Source: Heracleum sosnowskyi (lineage: Eukaryota > Streptophyta > Magnoliopsida > Apiales > Apiaceae). Taken from it: a DNA stretch of 64,000 nucleotides. Made by a program: the position numbers and the translations under genes. Positions 11,841 to 23,889 of the stretch are shown here, one piece after another (positions within the stretch are counted from its first letter, which is position 1; every line of letters begins with the position of its first letter). The notes beneath the pieces were generated by a model that made no database searches, had not been told where the DNA came from, and was given only the letters and a program-made list of their open reading frames with translations. The stretch spans positions 61,833,481 through 61,897,480 of the forward strand of contig CM061236.1 in the NCBI GenBank assembly GCA_030848705.1, in the 5' to 3' direction.

Positions 11841-13961
11841 TTACTGAATTTCTTGGATATCAGGTACAGTCCTGATATAATCTGACAGTAACTTTCTCTC
11901 AGCTCGATCTAGTTCAGCAATCATATCCTTCTTCAGCTCCTTCAATTCTGGTTCATCTTCACCAATTTGATAAATGGCAGCCCTTAAAGAATAGATGCTG
12001 TTCTTGTTCATTTCATTGCCAAGTCTGATATAAAAAGCCTTATCAGACTCTAGATTGAACTCTAGAACTTTCTTATCTAGTGCAGTCCTGAATCTAGCAC
12101 TATTTTTCTTCATTTCCACCAACTTTCCATGTGCATCTCTGTACTTAGGAATATAAGCACTGGAAACACTTCCTCCAAAAAGAACTTTTGATTTCATCAT
12201 TCTGTCTTTTAAAACCAGGGCAGCATTATGAGTATTTCTATTTTTGATCTTCAGGAGATATAGAACATACTCTAGCTCTTCCCAGAATTTCAGACGAATA
12301 TCATCTTCTCCAATTCTGTAAACTCTGCCATCAGCCATAAAATATAATAAAAACTCCTTCTTCAAGCCTCTGTGGTAAATCATCTGAACAGATTCTAGTT
12401 TATCAAGGTTTTCTTGAGTAACCCCAACACCAGGTTCTGCCAGTGATGTATGATCTAAAGGACTATTATTAACTCTTTTCTCTTGGTGGGAACCCAAACC
12501 AGATTTATCATAAGATTGTTTTCCAAGTACTGTTCTGGTTTGTAAAAAGTTCACCTGGCTAGGCTTCAGAGTTTCAGGTAATGAAGATCTTTTGAAACCT
12601 TGGAGTGGTGAAGATAGCTGAGTTTGCACAACTTGAGCATTGTCAGAGGTTGAATAATTCTTCTTTTCCAGGTTAGGCTCTTCAATCATCACGCCTTTAC
12701 CTTTATCAGCGTTTGAACCAATAGGCCTCCTTGAGTACTGTAAACTCTGATCAGAGTTTACATTCTCTTTGATAACAATTCCTTTTTCTTTTCTCCTCGG
12801 AGCCTTGATAACCTTCTGTTTGTAGATTCCAGCTTCAAGATTCTTCTTGTGTTCTTCAGCAAGCATTTGCTCTTCAGCTTGGATATCTTCAATTGTAACA
12901 TCTTTTCCATGTTCTGCCATAAACACCTTAGTAGCAATTTCCTCATCTGTGGTAGGCTTATCAGAGATTATCAAACTTTTGTATCTTGAACCACTGGCAG
13001 AGTTTGCATGTCCCTTTCCAGAGTTTGATCTTTTATCAGAGTTTGATCTTCTTGAAAGTAGTCTTCTATCAGCATTTAATCTTAAGCTCTTTCCATCTCC
13101 CTTGTTTCCACCATCATTACCATCATCCCTCCGTCTCAGAGTTTGAGTGTCTTTGCATTTGTCACTTGGTACACTCTCCCCCTTTTTGACATCATCAGAA
13201 AGTAGTACCGATGTCAACAACTCAATTGCATTAGAAATTGAAGTCAGTTGGGCAGACATAGCAGTCTGGTTGTCCTCAACTTTCCCAAGCCTCTTCTGAA
13301 TGTCATCAGAGTCCTTAGCTTGCTTCTTGAACATGGAATTGTAGTAAGTTCTATCATTCTTCAGAGTAAGATCCCTCAGACCAACTTCATTTCGCAAAGC
13401 AGTGACTTCCTTATGAGACTCATCAAATCTGTTGTGGAGAGATTTAATTTGAATCACAGTAGCCTTTAGACTTGTAAGAACATCAGGATTTGAAATTGTC
13501 TTCACAGAATCACCAAGAAAATCAGCAGCCCTCTGTGCTGAAAAGATACAATCTGCAGCAGCCCATCTATTGTAGTACATATCTTGAAAATGCTCAGCCG
13601 TAGCTCGATTGACCTCTCTTAGCTCATCAGAGTTTGCTTGACTACCAAATAACTCCTCTTGGGAATGATCAGAACTATCATCATCATTATCATTCTCTGC
13701 TGTATTCTCTGCAGTAATATTCTCAGCAGTAACTTTCTCTGCATCAGGTTCTGGAATCTCAGAGTTTGCAACATGCTTTGCAATATTCTCATCATTTTCA
13801 GCTACAGCCTCTTGTACTGGAATCTCTGCAATAATCTCTGGAACAGTTTCTGTAGCATCAGTATTTAAGGTCTGATCAACTTCCTCACCCTTTTCAATTA
13901 CCTGGGGAGTAACAGAGAGAATCTCTGTGTGGGTAGCCATAGAATCTTCAAGAATAACCAT
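11841..13961 (-). CDS. Copia B extra ORF, second part (706 aa), function unknown
   Basis: Acidic N-terminal half rich in Ala, Glu and Asn (codons 1-120), then a helical region with coiled-coil character (about 120-270), a Lys/Ser-rich middle (280-480) with many NSD/NSG/NSA dipeptides, and a more compact C-terminal block (about 510-706) beginning LESVQMIYHRGLKKEF. I see no signal peptide and no membrane-spanning segment, so the label envelope-like used for Sirevirus ORFs after pol is not supported. It begins two codons after the stop of the ORF before it and is in the same frame, so the two may be one protein separated by a single stop. The decayed Copia C carries a counterpart at 53858-56572. 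Confidence 0.75.
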   Translation of the reverse strand: MVILEDSMATHTEILSVTPQVIEKGEEVDQTLNTDATETVPEIIAEIPVQEAVAENDENIAKHVANSEIPEPDAEKVTAENITAENTAENDNDDDSSDHSQEELFGSQANSDELREVNRATAEHFQDMYYNRWAAADCIFSAQRAADFLGDSVKTISNPDVLTSLKATVIQIKSLHNRFDESHKEVTALRNEVGLRDLTLKNDRTYYNSMFKKQAKDSDDIQKRLGKVEDNQTAMSAQLTSISNAIELLTSVLLSDDVKKGESVPSDKCKDTQTLRRRDDGNDGGNKGDGKSLRLNADRRLLSRRSNSDKRSNSGKGHANSASGSRYKSLIISDKPTTDEEIATKVFMAEHGKDVTIEDIQAEEQMLAEEHKKNLEAGIYKQKVIKAPRRKEKGIVIKENVNSDQSLQYSRRPIGSNADKGKGVMIEEPNLEKKNYSTSDNAQVVQTQLSSPLQGFKRSSLPETLKPSQVNFLQTRTVLGKQSYDKSGLGSHQEKRVNNSPLDHTSLAEPGVGVTQENLDKLESVQMIYHRGLKKEFLLYFMADGRVYRIGEDDIRLKFWEELEYVLYLLKIKNRNTHNAALVLKDRMMKSKVLFGGSVSSAYIPKYRDAHGKLVEMKKNSARFRTALDKKVLEFNLESDKAFYIRLGNEMNKNSIYSLRAAIYQIGEDEPELKELKKDMIAELDRAERKLLSDYIRTVPDIQEIQ

Positions 13962-13964
13962 GGC

Positions 13965-15359
13965 TTAATCAGCTTTCACACCCTCTGTTTCATCAAAAAC
14001 TTCAAGATGGTCAGAGTTTACAGAGTTGTGTGCTTCAACATCCATATCAAATCCCTGTGGCTCAAAAATCTCAGCCTCAATATTTTCTGTAGCCTCCTGA
14101 ACAAGAATTTCAGGAGCTTCATCTGCAGCTTCATTTGCAGCTTCCTCAACTACATCATCAGCGTTTGATGTAGGAGCTTCTTTATCAGCACTTACCATTT
14201 CAGGCATAGATGCTGTTTCAGCAACATTTTCCTCAAAAACTCTGTCCATATTGACAGCTTCAGCATTTACATTTGATGCACCAAAAAGATGTGCAGCCAC
14301 CAATCTTCTTTTTCTCTGATGAAGAGTTTCTTCATCAGTTTCACTGTCCTCATCAGCATTATCAGACTTTGCCCTGTTGGCCCTTCTTTTCTTTAACCTT
14401 TTCTTCTGAGGCATATCATCAGCATTTGATACCCCAGCTTCAGTAGTTGGCTTAGCAATCCTTGGAGGTTTTGTACCAACATGCTTAGTCCTACCACCAG
14501 TCCGTGGTTGAACTGTAGAGGCTTCAGCATTTACTGGTTCTGATGGCTGGTGTGGTTGAGGTTGAGGGTTTAGGAACTGAAGCACTGTTTCAGGCAACAT
14601 CAATTCACCAACACTAACCTTCTTTAAATCCTTGTTGGTAAGGTCAGAAAATACTCGTTTGTGCAATTTGAAAGAGGGAATTACGTCCTCCTCATCAATC
14701 TCAACATTTGGAACACAAGCAGAGAATAAAATTTGACAAAATCTAGAAAAATAGACTACATGCCTATTCTCTGTTAACTTCTCACCTATGTTCATCAATA
14801 CAAGTCTAGCAAAATCATAATTACTGGCAAAGAGAAGTGAATACCCGATTTGCAGACTGTCGATTGGAATAGCATCCCAATTTGTACATTTCTTCCCGAA
14901 CGCCCTTGTTATGCAATCGAAAAAGAAACTCCATTCCTTTCTCAAGAGCGGTCGCTTCAGTTGGCCTATCTTCGCCAAAGATCCAGTATACCCAATAGCT
15001 TGCATCATTCTCTGAAGATCAGTATCACCAACACTAATGGTGTAAGCGTTAGACTCTGCAAAGCCCATTGCTTCACGAACAGTTCCTGGAGTTATGACAA
15101 ACTCTGTTTCCTGGAACTCAAAAACTATGGATGGGGTACCAGAATCACCACCATCATCATAGACACCAGTCTCCCAGAAAGCTTTGATCTGAGATCCATA
15201 AAGCTTTGTAGGCTCCACCAAAGCACGCCCAATTTCTGACTGAGCAAGAAAATCTTGTATTATATGAAACGCCGCTGGTGCATTGACAGTGTTTAATGGG
15301 GCTGCATAATTATTAGGAACGAACTCTAACCCAGAAGAAACAAAAGCTATAGTAGCCAT
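13965..15359 (-). CDS. Copia B extra ORF, first part (464 aa), plant-retroelement ORF of unknown function
   Basis: Its N-terminal 230 residues form a conserved block seen in many plant copia elements: FHIIQDFLAQSEIGRAL, then YGSQIKAFWETG, ITPGTVREAMGF, EWSFFFDCITRAFGKKCTN and LQIGYSLLFASNYDF. A similar block is at 57269-57814 in Copia C. The second half is low-complexity with a basic, nuclear-localisation-like run (KKRLKKRRANRAK) and an acidic tail. It ends at TAA, one sense codon before the ATG of the next ORF in the same frame. The location is between pol and the 3' LTR. Known only as a retroelement ORF; no biochemical role can be assigned. Confidence 0.78.
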   Translation of the reverse strand: MATIAFVSSGLEFVPNNYAAPLNTVNAPAAFHIIQDFLAQSEIGRALVEPTKLYGSQIKAFWETGVYDDGGDSGTPSIVFEFQETEFVITPGTVREAMGFAESNAYTISVGDTDLQRMMQAIGYTGSLAKIGQLKRPLLRKEWSFFFDCITRAFGKKCTNWDAIPIDSLQIGYSLLFASNYDFARLVLMNIGEKLTENRHVVYFSRFCQILFSACVPNVEIDEEDVIPSFKLHKRVFSDLTNKDLKKVSVGELMLPETVLQFLNPQPQPHQPSEPVNAEASTVQPRTGGRTKHVGTKPPRIAKPTTEAGVSNADDMPQKKRLKKRRANRAKSDNADEDSETDEETLHQRKRRLVAAHLFGASNVNAEAVNMDRVFEENVAETASMPEMVSADKEAPTSNADDVVEEAANEAADEAPEILVQEATENIEAEIFEPQGFDMDVEAHNSVNSDHLEVFDETEGVKAD

Positions 15360-16769
15360 TAGTACGAATTGAGAAGAAAAATCAAAGAAACTGATTCAAA
15401 AGCTTCGTAAGAGTTTGTGAGCAGGGAAGTGTTTGTGAATATGTGTGTGTGTAAATTGAAGTAAGATGTGAAAGGTTTAGACGTATGTGGGTGTATTGTA
15501 TAAATATGAAATTAAAAAAATTAAAAACTGAACAGTTTTTAATCATTAATACACAACTGTCTTACTCCTTTCATTATGTGAGTGGGACACATGGCACACA
15601 TGTAATGACGGACAACTAATTATTTACAGTTTCCAATGCGCATGCGCAGTAAAAACAGCAATAATTACCGCCTGTTACACTCTTCTAGGCAATTAACCTC
15701 TCTCCTCTGTTTAAAGCAAATTTGAACCGTTTGTACTCATACTCTTTCATATTTCGAAACAATTGTCTAATCTCAAAATTATAAAATGTCTGAAACAAAG
15801 AAATCATTTTAATCATCAGAGATTAAAACAAAATTACCTCGGCGTATTTCTCACAATACATCAGTGTTTACCATTTGTCCTTCTTTGTCAATAAACTCTT
15901 TTCTCAAGCTGTACAGGTGTGAATAATTGTGTGTGCTATAGCAGAGTTTACTGAATATGAATATTTAGACCATCTCAAAGTGCATAAAATCCACAAACTT
16001 AAGTAGTAAAAACTGGTTGCCTAAACTCTCATGTAAAACATAAAATCCGATTTTTATATCTAAACTCTGTATTTTGATATCCTTTCATTTGGATATATCT
16101 TTTATTCTTCACCCCTTCATATATATATATATATATATATTTTTTTTTTTTTTAATTTTTCCAGTAATCAGTGGTTGGCACTAGTCACCAAAAATCAAAG
16201 ATTTTAGCCCTTATTTCATACAATAAGTTCCTGGATCTTCCTAGGCACAACATGATCTCAAAGGAATTTGTGCTCTTCTTGGCATCTTTTGATTTGAGGG
16301 TGAATTATTTGCAATTTATAATCAGAGTTTAGACTTTTCATCAGTTAATACAATTAATTTATGAGAGAAAATGCAAACAGCTAATACAACTTCAGTGTAT
16401 AGAATCAATAAACTAAGAGATGCTATAAATATAGAGACAGTATCATGCTGTGTTAACTTACTGCACATATTTGAGATCAGAATCTAAACAACTCTTAAGG
16501 ATTCACAATTACTTACTGAGAATTATGTTTCATACAAATTTCTTCATTGGTCCATATGTTTCAGACAAAATTACAATCATAGTATAGCATTAGACTGTAA
16601 CTATCAGAGTTTAACCTCAGACTTTAACCGACAGAGTATGACTAACAGAGTTTAGCATCAGAGTTTATCTTCAGAGTTTATGACACTGGTACTCATAACA
16701 GTTAATACATGCAAAGAATCATGAGCATAAAAATCAAACATGTATAGTTTTTGAGTCTAACCCGTATCT
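15360..16769 (-). other. Copia B spacer between pol and the extra ORF
   Basis: 1.4 kb without a long reading frame. It holds an (AT)n/T-run (16119-16153) and a cluster of CAGAGTTT-type motifs, densest at 16604-16684 with six copies or near-copies. Such a long spacer before a post-pol ORF suggests a separate promoter or a splice acceptor for a subgenomic transcript. That is inference. Confidence 0.5.
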
Positions 16770-18993
16770 CTAGTCGAAACCAGAGATCATTCCAAGTTCA
16801 TTTACCAATCTTGTAAAAGTAGCTTCACTCAAAGGTTTGGTGAAGATATCTGCAAGTTGTTGGTCTGTAGACACAAAATGAAGCTCAATGTTTCCTTCTT
16901 CCACATGTTCTCTGATAAAATGATACCTTATGCTGATGTGCTTGGTCATGGAGTGCTGTACTGGATTTCCTGTCATAGCAATAGCACTTTGGTTATCACA
17001 GAAAATAGGTATTTTAGAGTACCTCAAACCATAATCCAGCAACTGATTCTTCATCCACAGAATCTGTGCACAACAGCTACCAGCTGCTATATACTCTGCT
17101 TCTGCTGTGGATGTGGAAATTGATTTCTGTTTCTTGCTGTACCAAGAAACCAATCTGTCACCTAAGAATTGACAGCTTCCACTTGTACTTTTTCTGTCTA
17201 TCTTACAGCCTGCAAAATCTGCATCAAAGTAACCAATTAACTTAAACTCTGATTCTCTAGGATACCACAAACCCAAGGTTATGGTTCCTTTGAGATATTT
17301 GAAAATCCTTTTTACAGCTGTTAGATGAGGCTCTTTGGGATCTGCTTGAAATCTTGCACAAAGACATGTTGCATACATGATATCAGGTCTACTTGCAGTA
17401 AGATACAGTAAAGACCCTATCATTCCTCTGTAGTTTGTCATATCTACTGAGGCTCCTGTGTCTTTGTCTAGCTTTGTTGCAGTAGCCATGGGAGTTGTAG
17501 CAGATGAACTATCAAGCATACCAAATTTCTTGAGAAGATTTCTGGTATATTTTGCTTGATTGATAAAAATACCATCATCTGTTTGCTTGACCTGTAAGCC
17601 TAGAAAGTAATTAAGCTCTCCCATCATGCTCATTTGGTACCTGGATTGCATAAGCTTTGCAAACTTCTTACAAAGTTTGTCATTAGTAGATCCAAAGATA
17701 ATATCATCTACATAAATTTGAACTAAAAGCAAATCATCACCAGAATTGAAATAAAACAAGGTTTTATCAATTGTACCTCTTGTGAATCCACTTTCTAAAA
17801 GAAATTGAGCAAGAGTTTCATACCATGCTCTTGGTGCTTGCTTTAGTCCATATAATGCTTTGTCAAGCCTGTAGACATAATCTGGATGCTTGGGATCTAC
17901 AAATCCTGGTGGTTGTTCAACAAACACTTCTTCTTCAAGCTTCCCATTGAGAAAAGCACTTTTCACATCCATCTGAAAGACTTTAAACTTCTTGTGTGCA
18001 ACATAGGCCAGAAAAATTCTTATGGCCTCCAATCTTGCAACTGGAGCAAAGGTTTCATCATAGTCAATCCCTTCCTGTTGTGAATAACCTTTAGCCACAA
18101 GTCTAGCCTTGTTTCTTGTAATCACACCTTCACTGTCAGTCTTGTTTCTGAAAACCCACTTTGTACCTACAATTGATCTATTCTTTGGTCTAGGTACAAG
18201 TGTCCAAACTTCATTTCTTTCAAATTCATTTAACTCTTCTTGCATTGCTGTAATCCAATTTGCATCTTGAAGAGCTTCCTCCACCTTCTTTGGTTCTGTT
18301 TGAGACAAGAAAGCATGATACAGACACTCATTATTTGTTGCACTTCTAGTTCTCACACTAGCATCAGGATCTCCAATTATGAGATCAGGTGTGTGTGTCT
18401 GTGTCCACTTTCTTGTTGTTGGTAGGTGGTTTCTTGCATCATTATTGAATCCTCCCCCTTGATCCATGCTCTCCTGATTCATATGTTGACTTTCTGCAGC
18501 ATCTGAGGCTCCCCCTGAATTGGATGGCTCAGAGTTTGAACTGTCAGAGTTTGAATCAGTTTCCTCAACTGACTCATTTTCTGTGTCTTGTTGAGCTTCT
18601 TCACGCTCCCCCTCAACTGGTTCTCTATGTTGTTCAATTTGAGAATTTTCAGTTTCTCCAGTATTTACCAGTAGAGGTTCAGAGTATGCTTCGTCAGAGT
18701 TTATCAGAACCGCTTCATCAGAGTTTGTCGGTACTGCTTCATCAGAGTTTACATCATCAGAAAATAAACCTTCATTTTCAAAGCGCAATTGATCATGTTC
18801 AATTTCATCTTCAAGTCCAGTTATTTTCTTGTCATCAAATGACACATGTATGGATTCCATGATCACTTTAGTTCTCAGATTGTAAACTCTGAATGCTTTT
18901 GTTGATAATGGATAGCCAACAAAGATTCCTTCATCAGCTTTTAACTCGAACTTGGTCAACTGTTCAGGATGAGTCTTCAACACAAAGCATTTG
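16770..18993 (-). pseudogene. Copia B pol, distal part: reverse transcriptase and RNase H
   Basis: Open throughout. It starts at the gypsy insertion point in the linker after integrase (EQLTKFELKADEGIFVGYP), passes an acidic Ser/Asn-rich linker with three NSDEA repeats, then copia reverse transcriptase (KARLVAKGYSQQEGIDYDETF, QMDVKSAFLNG, YVDDIIFGS near 17700) and RNase H (GYFDADFAGCK, STAEAEYIAAGSC). It ends with DIFTKPLSEATF and a stop at 16770. The first 17 codons of the frame visible from 19043 are LTR sequence of the inserted gypsy element and not pol. Apart from the insertion I see no lesion, so pol was probably functional until then. Confidence 0.92.
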
Positions 18994-19914
18994 TGTAACA
19001 GCCCCAAATCCGGGGTCAGGGATTTAGGGTTGTCACAATCCATGTACTCCTTGCCTTACCTGTAATACTCACACCATTCATAATTTACCTGCTCATGACC
19101 CCATAACATATGTCTCTCACACACACACACACAGGTTAGAGTCTCAGAAACGACACAATACAACAATTGCGGAATAAATAACTTTTATTACAATACCCAA
19201 ATGTCTTTTGAATCTGTTACTGATACAATTTCTAAGTATTGCTACATTACCAACTTAGCCTTCTGATGCTCACAATCCTCTTATACCATTCATGTCTATA
19301 CATGAGTTGAATACCAAAAGCCGTAGCCTGATTCGATTGGTTCGTACTACTCTCGGGATCGCTGCTAGAAACTGCTTAATGGAAACGCCTTGCGAGGTAT
19401 GTGCCGACCCATTAGCATCCTGCTTCGCTGCTATATAATATATATAAAACAATAGCAAGAGTGAGCGATAGCTCAGCAAGGAAATGAAAGTATGGCATAA
19501 TTCTGCCTTTAACTCAACCCAGAATAAAGCGGGTATAAGACAATAATTTGTCAAAATATCTCAATACTGAAATTATATCCTTATCGGAATGTATTCCCAA
19601 AAACAGTACCATTATTGTACTTCAAATATCATTTTCATAATATTTCTGCAAACTTTTGCTATATTATGAACAAAGTGCTAGTATAATATAAAAGATGAGG
19701 TTCCAAAGTAAACCAATATAACCTTTCCAAAAATATCTGCTATGTAAGCAGAATATCAACACATAACTTAAAAGATGAAGTTATAAGGTGATTCAGTATA
19801 AACAACTCCCTTACCATAACTCATGTTATGTAAGGTATCCACAGAGTCATAACTCATAAAACAAAAGATGAAGTTGCATGGATTTATTGTAACTTTATTT
19901 TGAACACTTTTCGA

Positions 19915-20067
19915 CCCTCTGCCAACATGACCGGTAAACCTGTACCACGGGTGTCATCCTTGGTCCCTTTCAATACATGTTGCAGAATCCCTCTGCCAAC
20001 ATGATCGGTAAACCTGTACCAATGGAGCCATCCGTGGTCCCTTTCAGTACATGTTGCAGAATTATCC
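19915..20067. repeat. 74-bp direct repeat in the Gypsy E LTR
   Basis: Two adjacent copies of a block starting CCCTCTGCCAACATGA, with a CGGTAAACCTGTACC core, at 19915 and 19989. Present also in the other LTR at 28796-28948. Confidence 0.8.
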
Positions 20068-20696
20068 AAAATGGATGATGAACTAATACTGGAGTTGCTA
20101 CCGCGTCCGCTGTGCCTAACCTTACTATGATCAGTAGCAGGTCGCACCGCTCAAATAGTTTTCTACATGTAGATGGAAGTATCACGACGGCCTGACATTG
20201 TCTACCGCCTTACTATGACCTCCCGGCCCATTTGGGGCAATTAAATAGTTGGATGGGCCCACGCAACTTGACCACTTACACCACTCCTAGTTCAGATGAA
20301 ATCCATGACTCTGAAACGTAAAGATCGTCCTCCTTTCCCCAAGTGTAACACTTGTTGATACGACTCCACTAAGTAGTTATATCTAGGTTGGAAAGGAAGA
20401 TTCTCCAATATTTCCCAAGCTATGCTTGTTAATGGATATCGACTTGTTCCATGAATTTACCCCTCGATCATTGAGGTGGTAACACAACATTAGACTGGCA
20501 GCAATTAAATTGCTCCAAGAAAATATCTGTCCCTTGACAGTTTTTGAATTGAGAGTTTAAAAAGAGTAGTAGTCACTTAAATCAGGTTTCCCATATTTTT
20601 GATAGTTGAGCGAGCATTTAAATCTTCTTAAAAGACAGATTCAAATGGAAAAACAATGTTTTGGGAACCTCTTTTTGATTTGCAAATAGTTAATTG

Positions 20697-21240
20697 TATT
20701 TATTAAATAAGTAATCCTCAAATGAATATTTGAAAATAATATTCATTAAATAAGTAATCCTTAAATGAATATTTGAAAATAATATTCATTAAATAAATAA
20801 TCCTTAAATGAATATTCGAAAGTAATATTCATTAATTAAATATTCCTTAAATGAATATTCAAAAGTAATATTCATTAAATAAATATCCTTAAATGAACAT
20901 TTGAAAATAATATTCTTAAAGTCGATAATCCTCAAATGAATATAGATAATAATCCTTAAGTCAATAATTCTCAGATGAATATAAATAATACTCCTTAAGT
21001 CAATAATCCTCAAATGAATATAAATAATAATCCTTTAAGTCAATAATCCTCAAATGAATATAAATAATACTCCTTAAGTCAATAATCCTCAAATGAATAT
21101 AAATAATAATCCTTTAAGTCAATAATCCTCAAATGAATATAAATAATATTCTTTAAGTTAATAATCCTCAAATGAATATAAATAATATTCTTTAAGTTAA
21201 TAATCCTCAAATGAATATAAATAATATTCTTTAAATAAAT
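20697..21240. repeat. AT-rich tandem array in the Gypsy E LTR
   Basis: About a dozen degenerate units of roughly 38-43 bp, built on AATCCTCAAATGAATATAAA in the right half and AATGAATATTTGAAAATAATA in the left half. The same array is at 29578-30121 in the other LTR. The units abut each other with no unique spacers, so this is a satellite-like expansion within U3. Confidence 0.85.
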
Positions 21241-23889
21241 AATTAACCCTCGAATAACAGATACCCGATATCTTTATCGGAAAAATAATCATTTAAAATA
21301 TACCGAAAATATATCTACTTCCGGTCTAAAGAATAAAATCATACGCCCTTTACCTAGGGCATTTATAAAAAACCCGGCTTATAACTGATATCCCATATCT
21401 AGCTTATAAGCCAATTACCAAATCATTTCCAAGTAATAACATTCGAATGAGGTAATATTCAAATAACATTCCTCAAATCCTTTCCAGGTAATTAATACTT
21501 TCTAGAAATATAATTAATATTTAATAATAATATTCCTCAAGATGAATAGTACTCTGCCGCTGTAATCCCTCCGGGTTTCCACGACTATCTAAATAACACA
21601 AATATCGACTCCCGGTCTAGAGTCGAAACAATAAACATGCTCTTATCTATAGAGCTACAAGGTATCCCGGTTCATAAGTACATTATCTCACAGCTCGTAT
21701 ATAAACCCAAGTCAAACTCTATTTTTATACAATATATAACATGTATCGCACAACTGTATAACTCCACACATGGAAACAACAGTAATATATAATCAATACT
21801 TCAAAGTATAGATTTAGAAAACTTGCCTGATGCTCGAGAAGTGATAGGGGTTCGCGACGATGCCGAACAATCTAGACAAAGTCAAAGAAAACGCACAATT
21901 AATCCCCTGGATAATCCACTTGCACTCAATGCTTAAACACGTAAGCGAAACACAACCAAGGCATTACTAGCTCGATATAGGCTCATACTAAGTCCATGTT
22001 TAGTCGACAATTACTTCAGTCGTAGGTTTAGTCCGAAATCGATCCTCGAATACAAGTTATACTTAACCATTTTCAACATTGGTTCCTAAGTCATGCTCTT
22101 AGTGGTTTTCACTTGCGCAACCTCGGCTAACACATTTTTATAAAATCGGAAAATAATGTTTTGGACTCGAAACCTTCGTAAAAACCTTTGTAACTGCCCT
22201 TGACACTTTAATACAAAATTTCATATTTTAAAACAACTTTTAAGGGTCTCAAACATAGCCACAAAGTTGGTACATTTCTGCAGTCTCATTCCTTGAACCA
22301 CTTTCACTAAAATGGTCATATCTCATAAACCGTAAATCGTAATGACATGATTCTTGCGCTCACGTAAACTAGAAACAAATCTATACACACTCATGTTCAT
22401 AACTGAACCAAAAGAGGCAGTTAGGTTTTCTGATTCTAGGCAGTTTATAGAGTTACCGAAAATTGGGCATTACGACGGCTTAAAACCGAATAATCCTATT
22501 TTGTCACAACATAACCAAGCCACACCGGGCATACCATACATCTACAACCCCAACAAACAACCATCATACACCTCTAAGATCAGTGGGGAGGCTCAAATCC
22601 AACACCCATCATTTTACACATTCAAACAAATCCAAATAATCACTAAATCACTTAATCATGATCTTAACTTTACATGAACATCAAAACCACTTTAAAACTC
22701 ATATAAAACTCAAAGGGGCAGAGGTTTATACCTTCCTCCAAGCTTGCTTGCTGCTATATTCCTTATGTAACCTTAGATCCTTGCTTAATACAACCTTTGG
22801 AAGCCACAAACTCAATATCAAAAGCAACAAAGCAAAATACAAGTTACTATTCATCATCTTCTCCAACTGTTACTCACTGAAATCGAAGGGTAAATCACAG
22901 AGGTGAGGCGAGCGCTTACCATGGTTGCGTAGAGCTTCTCGAGAGCTTCGATTTGAGTGGTGGAACGCCAAAAACGGACAACGGAATCTCAAGTTATAAG
23001 CATTTCTTTCTCCTCCATTTTCTTTCTTCTTCCCTCCCGAATTTTCTCTTCCTTTTTCTTTTTCTTCTTATCTTGTTTAATTACTTGATATTTATCCAAT
23101 GTGGTGAGTCATCACCCTTGGTCTCTTCTTATCTTGACACTTGGCAAGCATGCATTGGTTTGGAATAAAGTAGCTTTTCTGGTTCGTTTAATTTCGTAGA
23201 ATGCTCGCAAGGTTTCTCGAGGGTTCTATCGAGGTATTTTACCGAAATCGTTCTCGATACTTCTAAATCATTTATCAAATCCATATCCATGGAATTAATA
23301 ATTTAAATCCTTAAATATCCTCAAATAATAATTATTTAGTCCGTTTTTGGTGAAATTTCGGAGAAAACGAAAAATGCTATTTTTCCGATTCTGACAGCTT
23401 CTGCATTCTTTTATTTCCATCGTAGATCACTAATGCGACTTTGAAAGTTTATTATATCGTCCCGCATATAGGGTGGTCTGAAAAACTTTTAAATGAAGAG
23501 TTACTATTCATCAGTGGTTTTTCTATAATCCTTTGGATCAAAATCCGTTCCAATATTCCTGATCTATTTTCTCTTTACTCTTTGCACTTAGAAAACGTTC
23601 TAGTGCTTTCTCGGGCATACGCTATCTTGTTTACGGAGTGGTCGGATGTATTCCAGATATTGATTTGGATGACATAAAAATGCTTTCCTTCCCTGGAGTA
23701 TTGTATTCTTATCTTCCAGATTGATTGTTCTTATTTATATGTTTAGTCCATTCTCACTATTCTCAAAATGTTTAAAAACCGAAATTCATATTCATTTCAT
23801 AACTTGATTCTCAAAGTCATTGCCACTATCCATATTTACATCAACATATAATAAAAGTTTTAATTCTACCCAAAATCTGGGGTCTTACA

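Larger units (their letters stand above)
18994..23889 (-). repeat. Gypsy E 3' LTR (4,896 bp)
   Basis: TGTAACAGCCCC at 18994, GGGGTCTTACA at 23889. It aligns base for base with 27875-32770 at a constant offset of 8,881. The only difference I found by eye is G at 21488 against A at 30369. On the minus strand a TATA-like TTTTATATATATTATATAG lies about 440 bp from the LTR end (near 19434-19452). Small frames inside the LTR, such as 22354-22677, have no features of real genes. Confidence 0.96.

Noticed and set aside
13965..15359. Retroviral envelope gene after pol in Copia B
   Set aside because: No signal peptide, membrane-spanning segment or glycoprotein-like pattern could be seen; only the position matches.
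18994..19043. ATG at 19043 as the natural start of a Copia B pol protein
   Set aside because: The first 17 codons are Gypsy E LTR sequence; the true pol sequence begins at the insertion point.
20697..21240. Regularly spaced repeats considered as a CRISPR array
   Set aside because: The units abut without unique spacers, are degenerate and AT-rich, and sit in a plant LTR.
22354..22906. Small frames (107 and 82 codons) repeated in both Gypsy E LTRs
   Set aside because: No recognisable domain, low-complexity sequence, and located within the LTR; identical copies exist only because the LTRs are identical.
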